This document shows, in pieces, positions 8,647 through 18,523 of a stretch of DNA of 64,000 bases. Every line of letters begins with the position of its first letter. Positions within the stretch are counted from its first letter, which is position 1. A model generated the notes under the pieces. The model saw nothing but the letters and a program-made list of their open reading frames with translations. It had not been told where the DNA came from and searched no databases. The translations under genes and the position numbers were made by a program. This DNA is from VBDM01 sp035499735 (GTDB lineage Bacteria > Pseudomonadota > Gammaproteobacteria > Burkholderiales > SG8-39), in contig DATJYC010000051.1 of NCBI GenBank assembly GCA_035499735.1, positions 1-64,000 of the forward strand, written 5' to 3'.

Positions 8647-9585
8647 TTGAAGACCCGCCCTCTGGAACTCGTTCTCAGCCCGGTCGACAACCAGCGTCTC
8701 GCGAATCTCTGCGGCGCGCTGGACGAGAACCTGAGACAGATCGAGACCGCGCTGGACGTGAAGATCGCGCGCCGCGGCGAGCGCTTCACGGTGCGCGGCG
8801 CCCAGGCCGCCCGCGCGGCCGAGGTTCTTCAGAAATTCTACGGCGAGGCGAAGCGCAGCCTCACGGTGGACGACATCCAGCTGGGGCTGATCGAGGTCCG
8901 CGCCCGTGCGGGAAGCGCCAAGGGAGATATGCCCCTGCTTACCCGCCGCGCCGACCTGCACGGCCGCACGCCCAGGCAGCGCCAGTACATCCAGAACATT
9001 CTCGAGCACGACATCACCTTCGCGATCGGGCCCGCGGGGACGGGCAAGACCTATCTCGCGGTCGCCTGCGCGGTGGACGCGCTCGAGCGCGACGCGGTCA
9101 AGCGCATCGTCCTGGTGCGCCCCGCGGTCGAGGCTGGCGAGCGCCTGGGCTTCCTCCCCGGCGATCTCGCACAGAAGGTCGATCCCTACCTGAGGCCCCT
9201 GTACGACGCCCTCTACGACCTTCTCGGCTTCGACAGGGCGGGAAAGCTGTTCGAGCGCGGCGCGATCGAGCTCGCCCCGCTCGCCTACATGCGGGGGCGG
9301 ACCCTCAATCACTCCTTCGTCATCCTCGACGAGGCGCAGAACACGACACCCGAGCAGATGAAGATGTTCCTTACCCGCATCGGGTTCGGGTCCAAGGCGG
9401 TCGTCACGGGCGATGTCACGCAGATCGATCTCGCACGCGGCCAGAAAAGCGGAATGGTCGCGGCGCAGAAGATCCTGGCCGACGTGCGCGGCATCGCCTT
9501 CAGCGCCTTCAAGAGCGACGACGTCGTCCGCCATCCTCTGGTGCAGCGGATCGTCGATGCCTACGAGCGCCACGGCGACGAGTAG
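8647..9585 (+). CDS. ybeZ: PhoH-like ATPase (YbeZ)
   Basis: This 312-aa cytoplasmic ATPase has an N-terminal region resembling a KH-like RNA-binding fold, the Walker A GPAGTGKT at 128-135 and a Walker B in FVILDEAQNTTPEQMK. It is of the PhoH/YbeZ type, which pairs with the YbeY endoribonuclease in rRNA and ribosome quality control. The best start is TTG 8647, three bases after the miaB stop; no ATG or GTG gives the conserved N-terminus. The 3' end overlaps ybeY by 29 bases. Confidence 0.94.
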   Translation: MKTRPLELVLSPVDNQRLANLCGALDENLRQIETALDVKIARRGERFTVRGAQAARAAEVLQKFYGEAKRSLTVDDIQLGLIEVRARAGSAKGDMPLLTRRADLHGRTPRQRQYIQNILEHDITFAIGPAGTGKTYLAVACAVDALERDAVKRIVLVRPAVEAGERLGFLPGDLAQKVDPYLRPLYDALYDLLGFDRAGKLFERGAIELAPLAYMRGRTLNHSFVILDEAQNTTPEQMKMFLTRIGFGSKAVVTGDVTQIDLARGQKSGMVAAQKILADVRGIAFSAFKSDDVVRHPLVQRIVDAYERHGDE

Positions 9586-10039
9586 GCGCGAGCGCCGGCC
9601 GCGGCTGACGCTCTGCCTTCAAATCGCCCCCCGCGGAATCCGCGCGCCGACCGAAAGACAGGTCCGGCGCTGGGCGGGCGCGGCGTTGACGACCGCCGGG
9701 GACATTACCGTGAGGATCGTCGGGGCCGCGGAAGGCCGGCGGCTGAATTCCCGCTACCGCGGCGAGACCCACGCGACCAATGTGCTCAGCTTTCCCTACG
9801 GAACAACCCGCGGGTCGATCGTCGGCGATATCGTGCTGTGCGCCCCGGTCATCTCGCGCGAAGCGCGCGCCCAAGGCAAGACGGAGGAGGCCCACTACGC
9901 GCACCTGACGGTTCACGCCGTGCTGCACCTGCAAGGGTACGACCACAGGCGGCGGCGCGACGCCGAGCGCATGGAAGCGCTCGAAAAGAAGCTTTTGACG
10001 AAACTCGGTTATCCTGATCCGTACGAAGCCTCCACGTAG
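9557..10039 (+). CDS. ybeY: Endoribonuclease YbeY (rRNA maturation factor)
   Basis: This protein of about 160 aa is a Zn-dependent endoribonuclease involved in 16S rRNA 3' maturation and ribosome quality control. It contains the diagnostic three-histidine motif HAVLHLQGYDH, preceded by THATNVLSFPYG and GDIVLCAPVI. The ATG at 9557 lies inside the end of ybeZ; a later start would remove part of the first strand (RLTLCLQIAPRG), so the overlap is likely real. It precedes corC by 37 bases. Confidence 0.93.
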   Translation: MPTSATATSRRERRPRLTLCLQIAPRGIRAPTERQVRRWAGAALTTAGDITVRIVGAAEGRRLNSRYRGETHATNVLSFPYGTTRGSIVGDIVLCAPVISREARAQGKTEEAHYAHLTVHAVLHLQGYDHRRRRDAERMEALEKKLLTKLGYPDPYEAST

Positions 10040-10076
10040 GCCGCCCACCCCCGGCGCGGCACCAGGCTCCGCAAGC

Positions 10077-10910
10077 ATGGACGCGACCCCCAACAAGCCT
10101 TCGCTGCTCGAGCGCCTTTCGGCCCTGGTCACGCGCGCCCCCGAGGACCGCGAGCACCTCGTGAAGCTGCTGCATTCGGCTTTCGAGCACAACCTGCTCG
10201 ACAGCGACGCTCTGTCCATGATCGAGGGTGCGCTGCAGGTCTCGGAAATGCAGGTGCGGGACATCATGGTGCCGCGCGCGCAGATGGACATGATCGATGT
10301 CAACGAGACGCCCGACAAGTTCATACCCCACGTGATCGCGACTGCGCACTCGCGCTTTCCCGTCATCGACAAGAACCGCGACGACGTGATCGGGATCCTG
10401 CTGGCCAAGGACCTGCTGCGCTATTACGCGGGCGAGGAGGAGTTCAACGTACGGCACATGCTGAGGCCCGCGGTGTTCGTGCCCGAGTCCAAGCGCCTCA
10501 ACGTGCTGTTGCGGGAGTTCCGCGCCAACCGCAATCACATGGCGATCGTGGTCGACGAGTATGGCGGCGTCGCGGGGCTGGTGACGATCGAGGACGTGCT
10601 CGAGCAGATCGTCGGCGACATCGAGGACGAGTACGACTTCGACGACTCCGAGGACAACATCGTCCAGGAGCAGGGCGGACTCTTCCGCGTGAAGGCCCGC
10701 ACGGAGATCACGGACTTCAACCGCGCCTTCGAAACGGACTACTCCGACGCGGACTTCGATACTGTGGGCGGGCTGGTTCTGCACCGTTTCGGACGCCTGC
10801 CGCGGCGCGGCGAATCGATCACCATCGACGGCCTGCGCGTGCAGGTGCTCCGCGCCGACAGCCGCAGGCTGCACGTTCTCCAGGTGCACCGGTTGCCGGC
10901 CAAGGCTTGA
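10077..10910 (+). CDS. corC: CorC/YbeX-type CBS-pair protein
   Basis: This 277-aa cytosolic protein has two CBS domains (about 65-190; VRDIMVPRAQMDMIDV and the second repeat ending GGVAGLVTIEDVLEQIVGDI) and a C-terminal CorC_HlyC domain (about 205-275) with FNRAFETDYSD and DTVGGLVLHRFGRLPRRGE. The family is linked to Mg2+/Co2+ efflux and, as YbeX, to ribosome metabolism. There is no transmembrane DUF21 domain, so it is the YbeX-like form. The stop overlaps the TTG start of lnt. Confidence 0.93.
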   Translation: MDATPNKPSLLERLSALVTRAPEDREHLVKLLHSAFEHNLLDSDALSMIEGALQVSEMQVRDIMVPRAQMDMIDVNETPDKFIPHVIATAHSRFPVIDKNRDDVIGILLAKDLLRYYAGEEEFNVRHMLRPAVFVPESKRLNVLLREFRANRNHMAIVVDEYGGVAGLVTIEDVLEQIVGDIEDEYDFDDSEDNIVQEQGGLFRVKARTEITDFNRAFETDYSDADFDTVGGLVLHRFGRLPRRGESITIDGLRVQVLRADSRRLHVLQVHRLPAKA

Positions 10911-12415
10911 GGGCGTTGCTGAAGTCGTCTCCCGCCTACCTGGCGGCCTGCGGGGCGGCAGGCGCGCTGACCGTCGCGGGCTTTGCGCCGCTTTCGGTAT
11001 TTCTCCTGCCGGTCGCGGCGCTCTGCGTCGTGCTGCTCGTGTGGCGCCGCGCGGCTCCGCGCGCGGCGTTCGCCGCGGGTTTCACCTTCGGCGCCGGACT
11101 GTTCGGCGTCGGCGCCTCATGGGTCTATGTCAGCCTGCACGATTTCGGCGCGATGCCGGCCCCGCTCGCGGGGATCGGCACCGTCGCCTATTGCGCGATT
11201 CTCTCGCTGTACCCGGCGGGCGCCGGCTGGTTCTACGCCAGGCTGCGCTCCGACGGATGGGTCGCGCCCGCGCTCGCCTTTCCCGCCTTATGGACGATCT
11301 TCGAGTGGTGGCGCGGCTGGATGTTCACCGGCGTCCCCTGGCTCGCGCTCGGCTACAGCCAGGTCGACTCCCCGCTCGCCGGCTTCGCACCCGTAGCGGG
11401 CGTCTACGGCGTGTCGCTCGCGACCGCGCTCTGCGCAGGCCTCGTCGTCGTGATGCTCGGCGGCGACGGCCGCACGCGCGTCGCGGCGGGCATGGCCTTG
11501 GTGTTCCTGGTCGGTCTGGGGCATTTCCTGAGGCAGGTCGAATGGACCTCGCCGACGGGCGCGCCGTTGAAAGTGGCGCTCCTCCAGGGAAACGTCTCCC
11601 AGGATCTCAAATTCCAGGCGGCGCGCTACGCCGCCACGCTGGCGATCTACAAGAGGCTGATCGAATCGAGCGACGCCAGGCTCATCGTGCTCCCTGAGAC
11701 CGCGATCCCGCGCTTCCTCGACTTGGTCGATCCACGCTACCTGGACGAGATCGCGCAGTGGGCGAGGATGCGCGGGGCCGATATCCTGCTGGGCGTGCCG
11801 ATCCGCGAGCTGGGCGGCCGCTATTTCAACAGCGTGGTCAGCCTCGGCGCCTCGCCGATCCAGCGCTACGACAAGTCGCATCTGGTTCCCTTCGGCGAGT
11901 TCGTGCCCTGGGGATTCCACTGGATCGTCAACACGGTGGCGATACCGATGTCGGACTTCTCTTTGGGCAGGAAGGATCCCAGGCCGCTCGCGCTCGCGGG
12001 TCAACGCGTCGCGCCAAACATCTGCTGGGAGGACGCCTTCGGCGAGGAGATCATCCGCCAGCTGCCCGAGGCCACGCTGCTTGTCAACGTCTCGAACGTC
12101 GCCTGGTTCGGCGATTCGCTCGCCCCCGCTCAGCACCTGCAGATCTCCCGCATGCGCGCGATCGAGACCGGTCGCACCATGCTGCGCGCGACGAACACCG
12201 GGATGACCGCCATCGTCGGCCCGCACGGCGAGGTCCTTGCGCAGCTGCCACAGTTCACCCAGGGCGTCCTCTCGGGCGAGGCGCAGGGCTACGCCGGCGC
12301 CACGCCGTACGTCGCACTGGGCAACACCCCTGTCGTTCTCGCCTGCGTCGCGCTTGTCGGCATCGTCGCATTTCTCCGGCGCCGCGCCCTTCGTGCGCGC
12401 AGGGAAACTCTGTAA
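10907..12415 (+). CDS. lnt: Apolipoprotein N-acyltransferase
   Basis: This 502-aa inner-membrane enzyme adds the third acyl chain to the N-terminal Cys of lipoproteins. Residues 1-210 hold six or so membrane helices, residues 220-470 the periplasmic nitrilase-like domain, and a last helix lies near 475-490. The catalytic triad is visible as Glu264 in LPETAIPRF, Lys323 in YDKSHLVPFGE and Cys373 in NICWEDAFGEE. The TTG at 10907 overlaps the corC stop (TTGA); no ATG gives the first helix. It is 13 bases before glyQ. Confidence 0.95.
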   Translation: MRALLKSSPAYLAACGAAGALTVAGFAPLSVFLLPVAALCVVLLVWRRAAPRAAFAAGFTFGAGLFGVGASWVYVSLHDFGAMPAPLAGIGTVAYCAILSLYPAGAGWFYARLRSDGWVAPALAFPALWTIFEWWRGWMFTGVPWLALGYSQVDSPLAGFAPVAGVYGVSLATALCAGLVVVMLGGDGRTRVAAGMALVFLVGLGHFLRQVEWTSPTGAPLKVALLQGNVSQDLKFQAARYAATLAIYKRLIESSDARLIVLPETAIPRFLDLVDPRYLDEIAQWARMRGADILLGVPIRELGGRYFNSVVSLGASPIQRYDKSHLVPFGEFVPWGFHWIVNTVAIPMSDFSLGRKDPRPLALAGQRVAPNICWEDAFGEEIIRQLPEATLLVNVSNVAWFGDSLAPAQHLQISRMRAIETGRTMLRATNTGMTAIVGPHGEVLAQLPQFTQGVLSGEAQGYAGATPYVALGNTPVVLACVALVGIVAFLRRRALRARRETL

Positions 12416-12428
12416 AATCCCTGCGCCC

Positions 12429-13328
<900 letters not shown>

Positions 13329-13331
13329 GGT

Positions 13332-15425
13332 ATGCCGAAGGGGAAAACAACTCCAGGTTCCGACACGCTGCTCGTCGAGTTGCTCACCGAGGAACTGCCG
13401 CCGAAGTCGCTGCGGCAGCTCAGTCAGGCGTTCGCCGACGAGATCATCAACGGGCTTGTCCGCTATCAGCTGAAGGTACGCGACTTCAGTGGCCGAAGAA
13501 TATTCGCGACACCCCGTCGTCTGGCGACGCTCATCCCTGACGTTCTCGCTTTGGGAGAGGACCGCTCCAACGAAGTACTAGGCCCCTCGGTGTCGGCCCC
13601 GCCCGAGGCAGTCTCAGGCTTTGCCAGAAAGAATGGCATCTCTGTAGAGACTCTACTGCAGAGGGACACCCCGAAGGGCCCAGTGTTTGTTGCCCGGACC
13701 ACGATCAAAGGGGTTGCTCTCACGACGGCGCTCCCGGAGATCCTCGACGAAGTTGTGAAGAAGCTCCCAGTGCGCAAGGCGATGCGCTGGGGGTCCGGAG
13801 AATCGCTGTTCGCCCGCCCCGTGCACGGTCTGGTGATGATGCACGGCAAGCGGGTGATCCCGGGGACGGTGCTCGGCACAACCTCCGGAAATACCACCAG
13901 CGGACATCGATTCATGGGCACCCCGACGATCCGGTTGAGCGGTGCGGACGCCTACGAAGACTCCCTTTACAAGAAAGGCGCGGTGATCGCCGACTTCGCC
14001 GCGCGAAGGACCGATATCGACGGACGGCTGCAAGCCGAAGCCAAGCGCCAGGGAGCGAGCCTAGGTGACTACGAGGAGCTCCTCGAGGAAGTAACGGCGC
14101 TGGTCGAGCTACCCGCTGTATACGTATGCGGGTTCGAAGCGTCGTTCCTCGACGTCCCGCAGGAATGCCTGATCCTTACGATGCGGCAGAACCAGAAGTA
14201 CTTTCCCCTGTTTTCCAAGAACGGAAAGCTGCTCCCGAGGTTCCTGGTGGTCTCCAACATGCGCGTCAAGGATCCGCGCGCGATCGTCAACGGGAACGAG
14301 AAGGTCGTGCGTCCCAGGCTGGACGACGCGCGCTTCTTCTTCGACCAGGATCGGAAGGTGCGGTTGGAGGCGCGGGTTCCGCAGCTCACGAACGTGGTCT
14401 ACCACAACAAGCTCGGCAGCCAGCTCGAGCGAGTCGAGCGCATTCAGCTCCTCGCGGGACAAATCGCCCGCGATCTGGGAGGCGGCGCGGCGCTTTCTGA
14501 GCGCGCGGCCTGGCTGTCGAAGGCCGACTTGCTGACCGGAATGGTCGGCGAATTTCCCGAGCTCCAGGGGATCATGGGGCGCTATTACGCATACCATGAC
14601 GGCGAACCTGCCGAGGTCGCCGACGCCGTCGAGCAGCACTATCGTCCGCGGTTCGCGGGGGATCTGCTCCCGGAGAGTCCCACCGGGGTAGCTGTCGCTC
14701 TTGCCGACAAGCTCTATTCGCTCGCTGGCCTGTTCGGCATCGGCCAGCAGCCGACGGGGGAAAAGGACCCGTACGCTTTGCGCCGGGCGGCGCTCGGCAT
14801 CGTCCGGATCCTGATCGAGAAGAAGGTCCCGCTGCAACTCAACAAATTGGTAGACGCCGCATTCAACGTATTTCCGAAGCAAGCGAGGCTTGGCGACGCC
14901 CATTCCGACCTCCAAACGTTCATCCTCGACCGGCTGCGCAGCTATCTGAGGGACGCAGGGTACAGTGCGAACGAGGTTGAATCGGTCCTGAGCAAGTATC
15001 CGACGGCGCTAGATCAAATTCCCGGTCAACTTGCAGCCGTACGCGCATTCATGGAGCTGCCCGAGGGGGCGAGCCTCGCCTCGGCCAACAAGCGCGTGGC
15101 GAACATATTGAAGCAGGCCGCCTCGAAAGGGGAATCGTTCAGTAGTGCAGACCGAAATGCTCTCACGGAAAAAGCAGAGATCGCGCTGCTGGATTCCTTG
15201 AGCTCGGCATCGGGCAAAGCTGACCTCCTCTTCCAACGCGGAGATTACGCGGGCTACCTCAAGGCCTTCGCGGTGCTCAAGCCTTCCGTGGACGCCTTCT
15301 TCGACTCCGTCATGGTCATGGTCGAGCAGGAATCGCTGCGAAGAAACCGGCTCGCCCTGCTCAGCGATCTCCGCGAGAAGATGAACCGCGTCGCCGACAT
15401 CTCCAAGCTCGCCGTCGAGAAATGA
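13332..15425 (+). CDS. glyS: Glycyl-tRNA synthetase beta subunit
   Basis: This 697-aa partner of GlyQ carries the tRNA-binding parts. LLVELLTEELPPKSL, FATPRRLATLI, HGLVMMHGKR, SGHRFMGTP, FLDVPQECLILTMRQNQKYFPLF, FFFDQDRKVRLE and MVGEFPELQGIMGRYYA are diagnostic. The C-terminal anticodon-binding-like region ends with KMNRVADISKLAVEK. The stop overlaps gmhB by four bases (ATGA). To the eye, codon use in parts of the gene (about 13550-13700 and 14800-15200) has more A or T at third positions than glyQ or gmhB. Confidence 0.98.
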   Translation: MPKGKTTPGSDTLLVELLTEELPPKSLRQLSQAFADEIINGLVRYQLKVRDFSGRRIFATPRRLATLIPDVLALGEDRSNEVLGPSVSAPPEAVSGFARKNGISVETLLQRDTPKGPVFVARTTIKGVALTTALPEILDEVVKKLPVRKAMRWGSGESLFARPVHGLVMMHGKRVIPGTVLGTTSGNTTSGHRFMGTPTIRLSGADAYEDSLYKKGAVIADFAARRTDIDGRLQAEAKRQGASLGDYEELLEEVTALVELPAVYVCGFEASFLDVPQECLILTMRQNQKYFPLFSKNGKLLPRFLVVSNMRVKDPRAIVNGNEKVVRPRLDDARFFFDQDRKVRLEARVPQLTNVVYHNKLGSQLERVERIQLLAGQIARDLGGGAALSERAAWLSKADLLTGMVGEFPELQGIMGRYYAYHDGEPAEVADAVEQHYRPRFAGDLLPESPTGVAVALADKLYSLAGLFGIGQQPTGEKDPYALRRAALGIVRILIEKKVPLQLNKLVDAAFNVFPKQARLGDAHSDLQTFILDRLRSYLRDAGYSANEVESVLSKYPTALDQIPGQLAAVRAFMELPEGASLASANKRVANILKQAASKGESFSSADRNALTEKAEIALLDSLSSASGKADLLFQRGDYAGYLKAFAVLKPSVDAFFDSVMVMVEQESLRRNRLALLSDLREKMNRVADISKLAVEK

Positions 15426-15955
15426 AGCTCGTCGTCCTCGACCGCGACGGCGTCATCAACTACGACAGCGAGGACTTCATCAAGACGCCCGATGAATGGC
15501 GCCCGATTCCGGGCAGCCTGGAGGCGATCGCGCGGCTCACCCAGTCGGGCTGGCGCGTCGTGGTGGCGACGAACCAGTCGGGTATCAGCCGTGGCCTGCT
15601 CGACATGGCGACCCTGAATGCGATCCACGCCAAGATGCATCGCGCGGTGAGCCAGGCGGGCGGACGCATCGAGGCCGTCTTTTACTGCCCCGACACGGAC
15701 GAGTCGCGATCGCCCTGCCGCAAGCCCAACCCGGGGATGTTCCACGCGATCGCCGACCGGTTCAATGCCTCGCTCGCGGACGCGCCCTGCGTTGGCGACA
15801 GCCTGCGCGACCTGCAGGCCGCCGCGGCGGTCGGCGCGCGGCCGATCCTGGTACTCACGGGCAAGGGCAAGAGGACCCGCGGCGCGGGAAACCTGCCTGC
15901 GTCGACAACGATCTATCCCGACCTCGCCGCCGTGGCGCAGGCGTTGTGCCAATGA
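15422..15955 (+). CDS. gmhB: D-glycero-beta-D-manno-heptose-1,7-bisphosphate 7-phosphatase
   Basis: This 177-aa HAD phosphatase removes the 7-phosphate in the ADP-heptose pathway for LPS inner core. The HAD motif DRDGVIN (Asp7, Asp9) is followed by the GmhB-type DSEDFIKTPDEWRPIPGS, the Thr motif VVATNQSGISRG, a Zn-binding-like CPDTDESRSPCRKPNPGM and PCVGDSLRDLQAA. The ATG overlaps the glyS stop and the end overlaps plsC by four bases, so three genes are translationally linked. Confidence 0.93.
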   Translation: MKLVVLDRDGVINYDSEDFIKTPDEWRPIPGSLEAIARLTQSGWRVVVATNQSGISRGLLDMATLNAIHAKMHRAVSQAGGRIEAVFYCPDTDESRSPCRKPNPGMFHAIADRFNASLADAPCVGDSLRDLQAAAAVGARPILVLTGKGKRTRGAGNLPASTTIYPDLAAVAQALCQ

Positions 15956-16665
15956 TCGTTCTGCGCTCGGTCGTCTTCGCATTAGCGCAGATCCTGATCA
16001 CACCGCCTTACTCGATCGTCGCCCTCGCCACCTTTCCTCTGCCGCGGCTTGCACGCTACCGCGTGATCTCGGGCTGGTCGCACGTGATGATCTGGCTCGC
16101 GCGGCATGTGCTCGGCATCGAGTACCGGGTGATCGGGAGGGAGAATCTGCCAGACAGGCCCGCTGTCATCCTTTCCAAGCACCAGTCGACCTGGGAAACG
16201 CTCGCCTTCCAGGTGATCTTTCCACCCCAGGTCCTAGTGTTGAAGCGCGAACTGCTGTGGATTCCTTTCTTCGGATGGGGACTCGCGCTTGCGAGTCCGA
16301 TCGCAATCGACCGCGCAAGCGGTGCCCGGGCGCTCAAGCGCATGGCCGAGTTGGGCCGCGAGCGCCTCGCCCAGGGATTCTGGATCGCGATCTTTCCGGA
16401 AGGAACACGGGTGAAGCCCGGCGAACGCGGCAAGTATCACGAAGGCGGTGCTTGGCTCGCGGTACAATGCGGCGCGCTCGTGGTGCCCGTTGCTCACAAT
16501 GCCGGTCTGCTTTGGGGCCGCAACGCCTTCCTCAAACGACCGGGCACGGTGATCGTGGAGATCGGGACGCCGATCGATTCGCGCGCGCATACGTCGGAGT
16601 CGCTGAACAGGCTGGTCGAAAAATGGATTGAAGACCGCATGGCGAGTCTATGTCCTCAACACTGA
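15952..16665 (+). CDS. plsC: 1-acyl-sn-glycerol-3-phosphate acyltransferase
   Basis: This membrane enzyme of 237 aa makes phosphatidic acid from lysophosphatidic acid. Two N-terminal hydrophobic segments (about 5-30 and 40-55) precede the acyltransferase domain. Motif I is KHQSTWE, so the usual HX4D reads HX4E (His77, Glu82), a variant I know from related proteobacterial members. Motif III is FPEGTRVKPGE and motif IV reads VVPVAHNAG. ATG 15952 overlaps the gmhB stop (ATGA). The 3' end overlaps the next gene by 16 bases. Confidence 0.9.
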   Translation: MIVLRSVVFALAQILITPPYSIVALATFPLPRLARYRVISGWSHVMIWLARHVLGIEYRVIGRENLPDRPAVILSKHQSTWETLAFQVIFPPQVLVLKRELLWIPFFGWGLALASPIAIDRASGARALKRMAELGRERLAQGFWIAIFPEGTRVKPGERGKYHEGGAWLAVQCGALVVPVAHNAGLLWGRNAFLKRPGTVIVEIGTPIDSRAHTSESLNRLVEKWIEDRMASLCPQH

Positions 16666-17396
16666 AGCAACTTCGGCTTCCCTTTGACGCTTTACCCCAA
16701 CCCGAGAAGGCCGGACGGGATCGCCAGGTACAGCTGGCGGGCGAGATCCTGAGCTACAAACTCGTCCGCGCCAAACGACGAACTATGGCGCTTTTCGTCG
16801 ACGGCAACGGTATCGAAGTGCGCGCGCCGGGCCATGCCGCTATATCCCAAATCGAGACCTTCATGCGGGCAAAGGAGCGCTGGATCCGCAGGCGGCTGGC
16901 CGCACCGCGCGGGCGGCAGATCGTCTGGGAAGTGGGGACGACTCTGCCTTGGCTCGGGCAAAGCGTGACGCTGGCGCTGCGGCCCGGGGGGAACAGCGTT
17001 CGGCTATCGTGCGGGCTGCTCGAAGTTGGCCTTGCCGACGGGGCAAGCCTGCGCGAACGGGTGCTCGCGTGGATTCGCGTGCAGGCGCTTACCTTGTTTC
17101 GCGAACGCGTAGCGGCGCTGTCGCGCGCGCTCGACCTCACAGTCACCGGAGTCGGCCTGTCAAACGCAAGAACACAGTGGGGCAGTTGCAGCGCCAGCGG
17201 GCGGATTCGGCTCAACTGGCGGCTGATGCTGCTGCCGACGCATCTTGTCGACTACGTGGTCGCCCACGAGCTCGCCCATCGGCGCGAGCTCAATCATTCG
17301 GCGCGTTTCTGGGATGTCGTTGCCGCGCTTTATCCGCGCTACTGCGAGGCGAGGCGGGAGCTCCGAGCGCTTTCGAAAACTCTGCCCGAATTCTAG
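16650..17396 (+). CDS. YgjP/SprT-like M48-type metallopeptidase (DUF45)
   Basis: This 248-aa cytosolic protein has the zinc motif HELAH at 206-210, followed by the downstream NHSARFW, and the family signature WGSCSASGRIRLNWRL upstream (WGSC at 177-180). This is the YgjP/DUF45 family of putative metal-dependent hydrolases. The N-terminal third (residues 30-100) has the SYKLVRAKRRTMAL stretch seen in homologues. The physiological substrate is unknown. It overlaps plsC by 16 bases and precedes gloA. Confidence 0.88.
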   Translation: MSSTLKQLRLPFDALPQPEKAGRDRQVQLAGEILSYKLVRAKRRTMALFVDGNGIEVRAPGHAAISQIETFMRAKERWIRRRLAAPRGRQIVWEVGTTLPWLGQSVTLALRPGGNSVRLSCGLLEVGLADGASLRERVLAWIRVQALTLFRERVAALSRALDLTVTGVGLSNARTQWGSCSASGRIRLNWRLMLLPTHLVDYVVAHELAHRRELNHSARFWDVVAALYPRYCEARRELRALSKTLPEF

Positions 17397-17405
17397 GAGA
17401 ACATC

Positions 17406-17789
17406 TTGAGAATCCTGCACACAATGCTACGGGTCGGCGATCTTGACCGGTCGCTGCGCTTCTACACCGAGGTTCTCGGGATGCGGCTGCTGCGCCGGAA
17501 CGACTACCCGGAGGGCAAGTTCACGCTCGCCTTCGTCGGCTACGGCGACGAAGCCGACACCGCCGTGCTCGAGCTGACCTACAACTGGGGCGTCGGCAAG
17601 TACGAGCTAGGCAATGCCTACGGCCACATCGCGATCGCAGTCGACGACGCCTACAAGGCCTGCGAGGAAGTGAAGCGCCGGGGCGGAAAGGTCACGCGCG
17701 AAGCGGGCCCGATGAAGCACGGCACAACGGTGATCGCGTTCGTCGAAGACCCCGACGCGTACAAGATCGAGCTGATACAGCGAAAGTAG
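17406..17789 (+). CDS. gloA: Lactoylglutathione lyase (glyoxalase I)
   Basis: This 127-aa enzyme converts the methylglyoxal-glutathione hemithioacetal to S-lactoylglutathione. The metal ligands are visible as His5 (RILHTMLRV), Glu in VLELTYNWGV, His in YGHIAIAVDD and Glu in YKIELIQRK. The start is TTG 17406, preceded by AGGAGA at good spacing; the next in-frame ATG would remove the first metal ligand. It is the last gene of the + strand run that began near tRNA-Met. Confidence 0.95.
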   Translation: MRILHTMLRVGDLDRSLRFYTEVLGMRLLRRNDYPEGKFTLAFVGYGDEADTAVLELTYNWGVGKYELGNAYGHIAIAVDDAYKACEEVKRRGGKVTREAGPMKHGTTVIAFVEDPDAYKIELIQRK

Positions 17790-17805
17790 AAGCCGCGAGC
17801 GCAGC

Positions 17806-18477
17806 TCAGCGGAACATTCCCGGGGCGCCGGCGACGCGGTACTTGCGGATTTCGCTCTGCTGGCCGATGAGGGCCTTGGCGAGGTCATCGAGGACCCCGT
17901 CGTTGACTTCCTGCGCCGGAATCGAGATGTACTCCACGCCGAGCCCGAACATATGGGTGGTCTGGAAATGCAGCTTTCCCTGCTCGTGATCGGCCTTGAT
18001 GATGATGTCCGTGAGCACCGACGCGGGAACGATGAACTTCGCGCCGACGACGAATCCCTTCGCGTTCTTCTTCTCTTCCTCGATGAACTTGACCTTGCTC
18101 AGCCACAGGGCTTCGCGGATGCGCTGCATCGCCGGTGGCATGTCCTTCTCGGTCGTGTAGATGTCGGGGCCCGCCCACTTGATGAAGAAGTGGATCGTGT
18201 CGAAGTACTCCTTGTCGCTGATCTTCTTCTTCCGGTAGTCGATGAACGATTCGGCGAACGCGAGATTCCTGAAGTCGGTCACGCCGGGAATCGAGTACAC
18301 CAGCGGGCTGGTCGGCTTCACGATGCCGAGCTGCTTGAGCAGCTCGTGGACGTACTGGAACGTCTGCTTCATCTTGTCTTCGACAAGCTTGAGCTTGTCT
18401 CCCTGCAGAGTCTGTTGTTGAATCTGCTGGGTCTTTACCAGGTCCGCCTGTTTTTTCAGGTCGTCAAGAAGCCCCAT
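17806..18477 (-). CDS. Conserved protein of unknown function (223 aa)
   Basis: No domain I can name. The N-terminus (MGLLDDLKKQADLVKTQQ) is a predicted amphipathic and coiled-coil-prone helix (residues 1-45), followed by a mixed alpha/beta region including IKWAGPDIYTTEKDMPP, a Lys/Glu-rich FIEEEKKNAKGFVVG, and a C-terminal helix DDLAKALIGQQSEIRKY. There is no signal peptide and no membrane segment, so it is probably cytosolic. It is convergent with gloA (17 bp between the stops) and lies downstream of rsmA on neither strand but just after it in the same direction (46 bp from the end of rsmA). Codon use is like its neighbours. Confidence 0.75.
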   Translation of the reverse strand: MGLLDDLKKQADLVKTQQIQQQTLQGDKLKLVEDKMKQTFQYVHELLKQLGIVKPTSPLVYSIPGVTDFRNLAFAESFIDYRKKKISDKEYFDTIHFFIKWAGPDIYTTEKDMPPAMQRIREALWLSKVKFIEEEKKNAKGFVVGAKFIVPASVLTDIIIKADHEQGKLHFQTTHMFGLGVEYISIPAQEVNDGVLDDLAKALIGQQSEIRKYRVAGAPGMFR

Positions 18478-18523
18478 CGTCGTCCCCTGAGAAAGCCTTG
18501 GCTTTCATACGGCCGTCTGTTCG

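Noticed and set aside
7219..9573. Long 784-codon open frame on the - strand opposite miaB and ybeZ
   Set aside because: It mirrors two clear + strand genes and has the low-complexity Arg/Asp/His/Val composition of an antisense high-GC frame.
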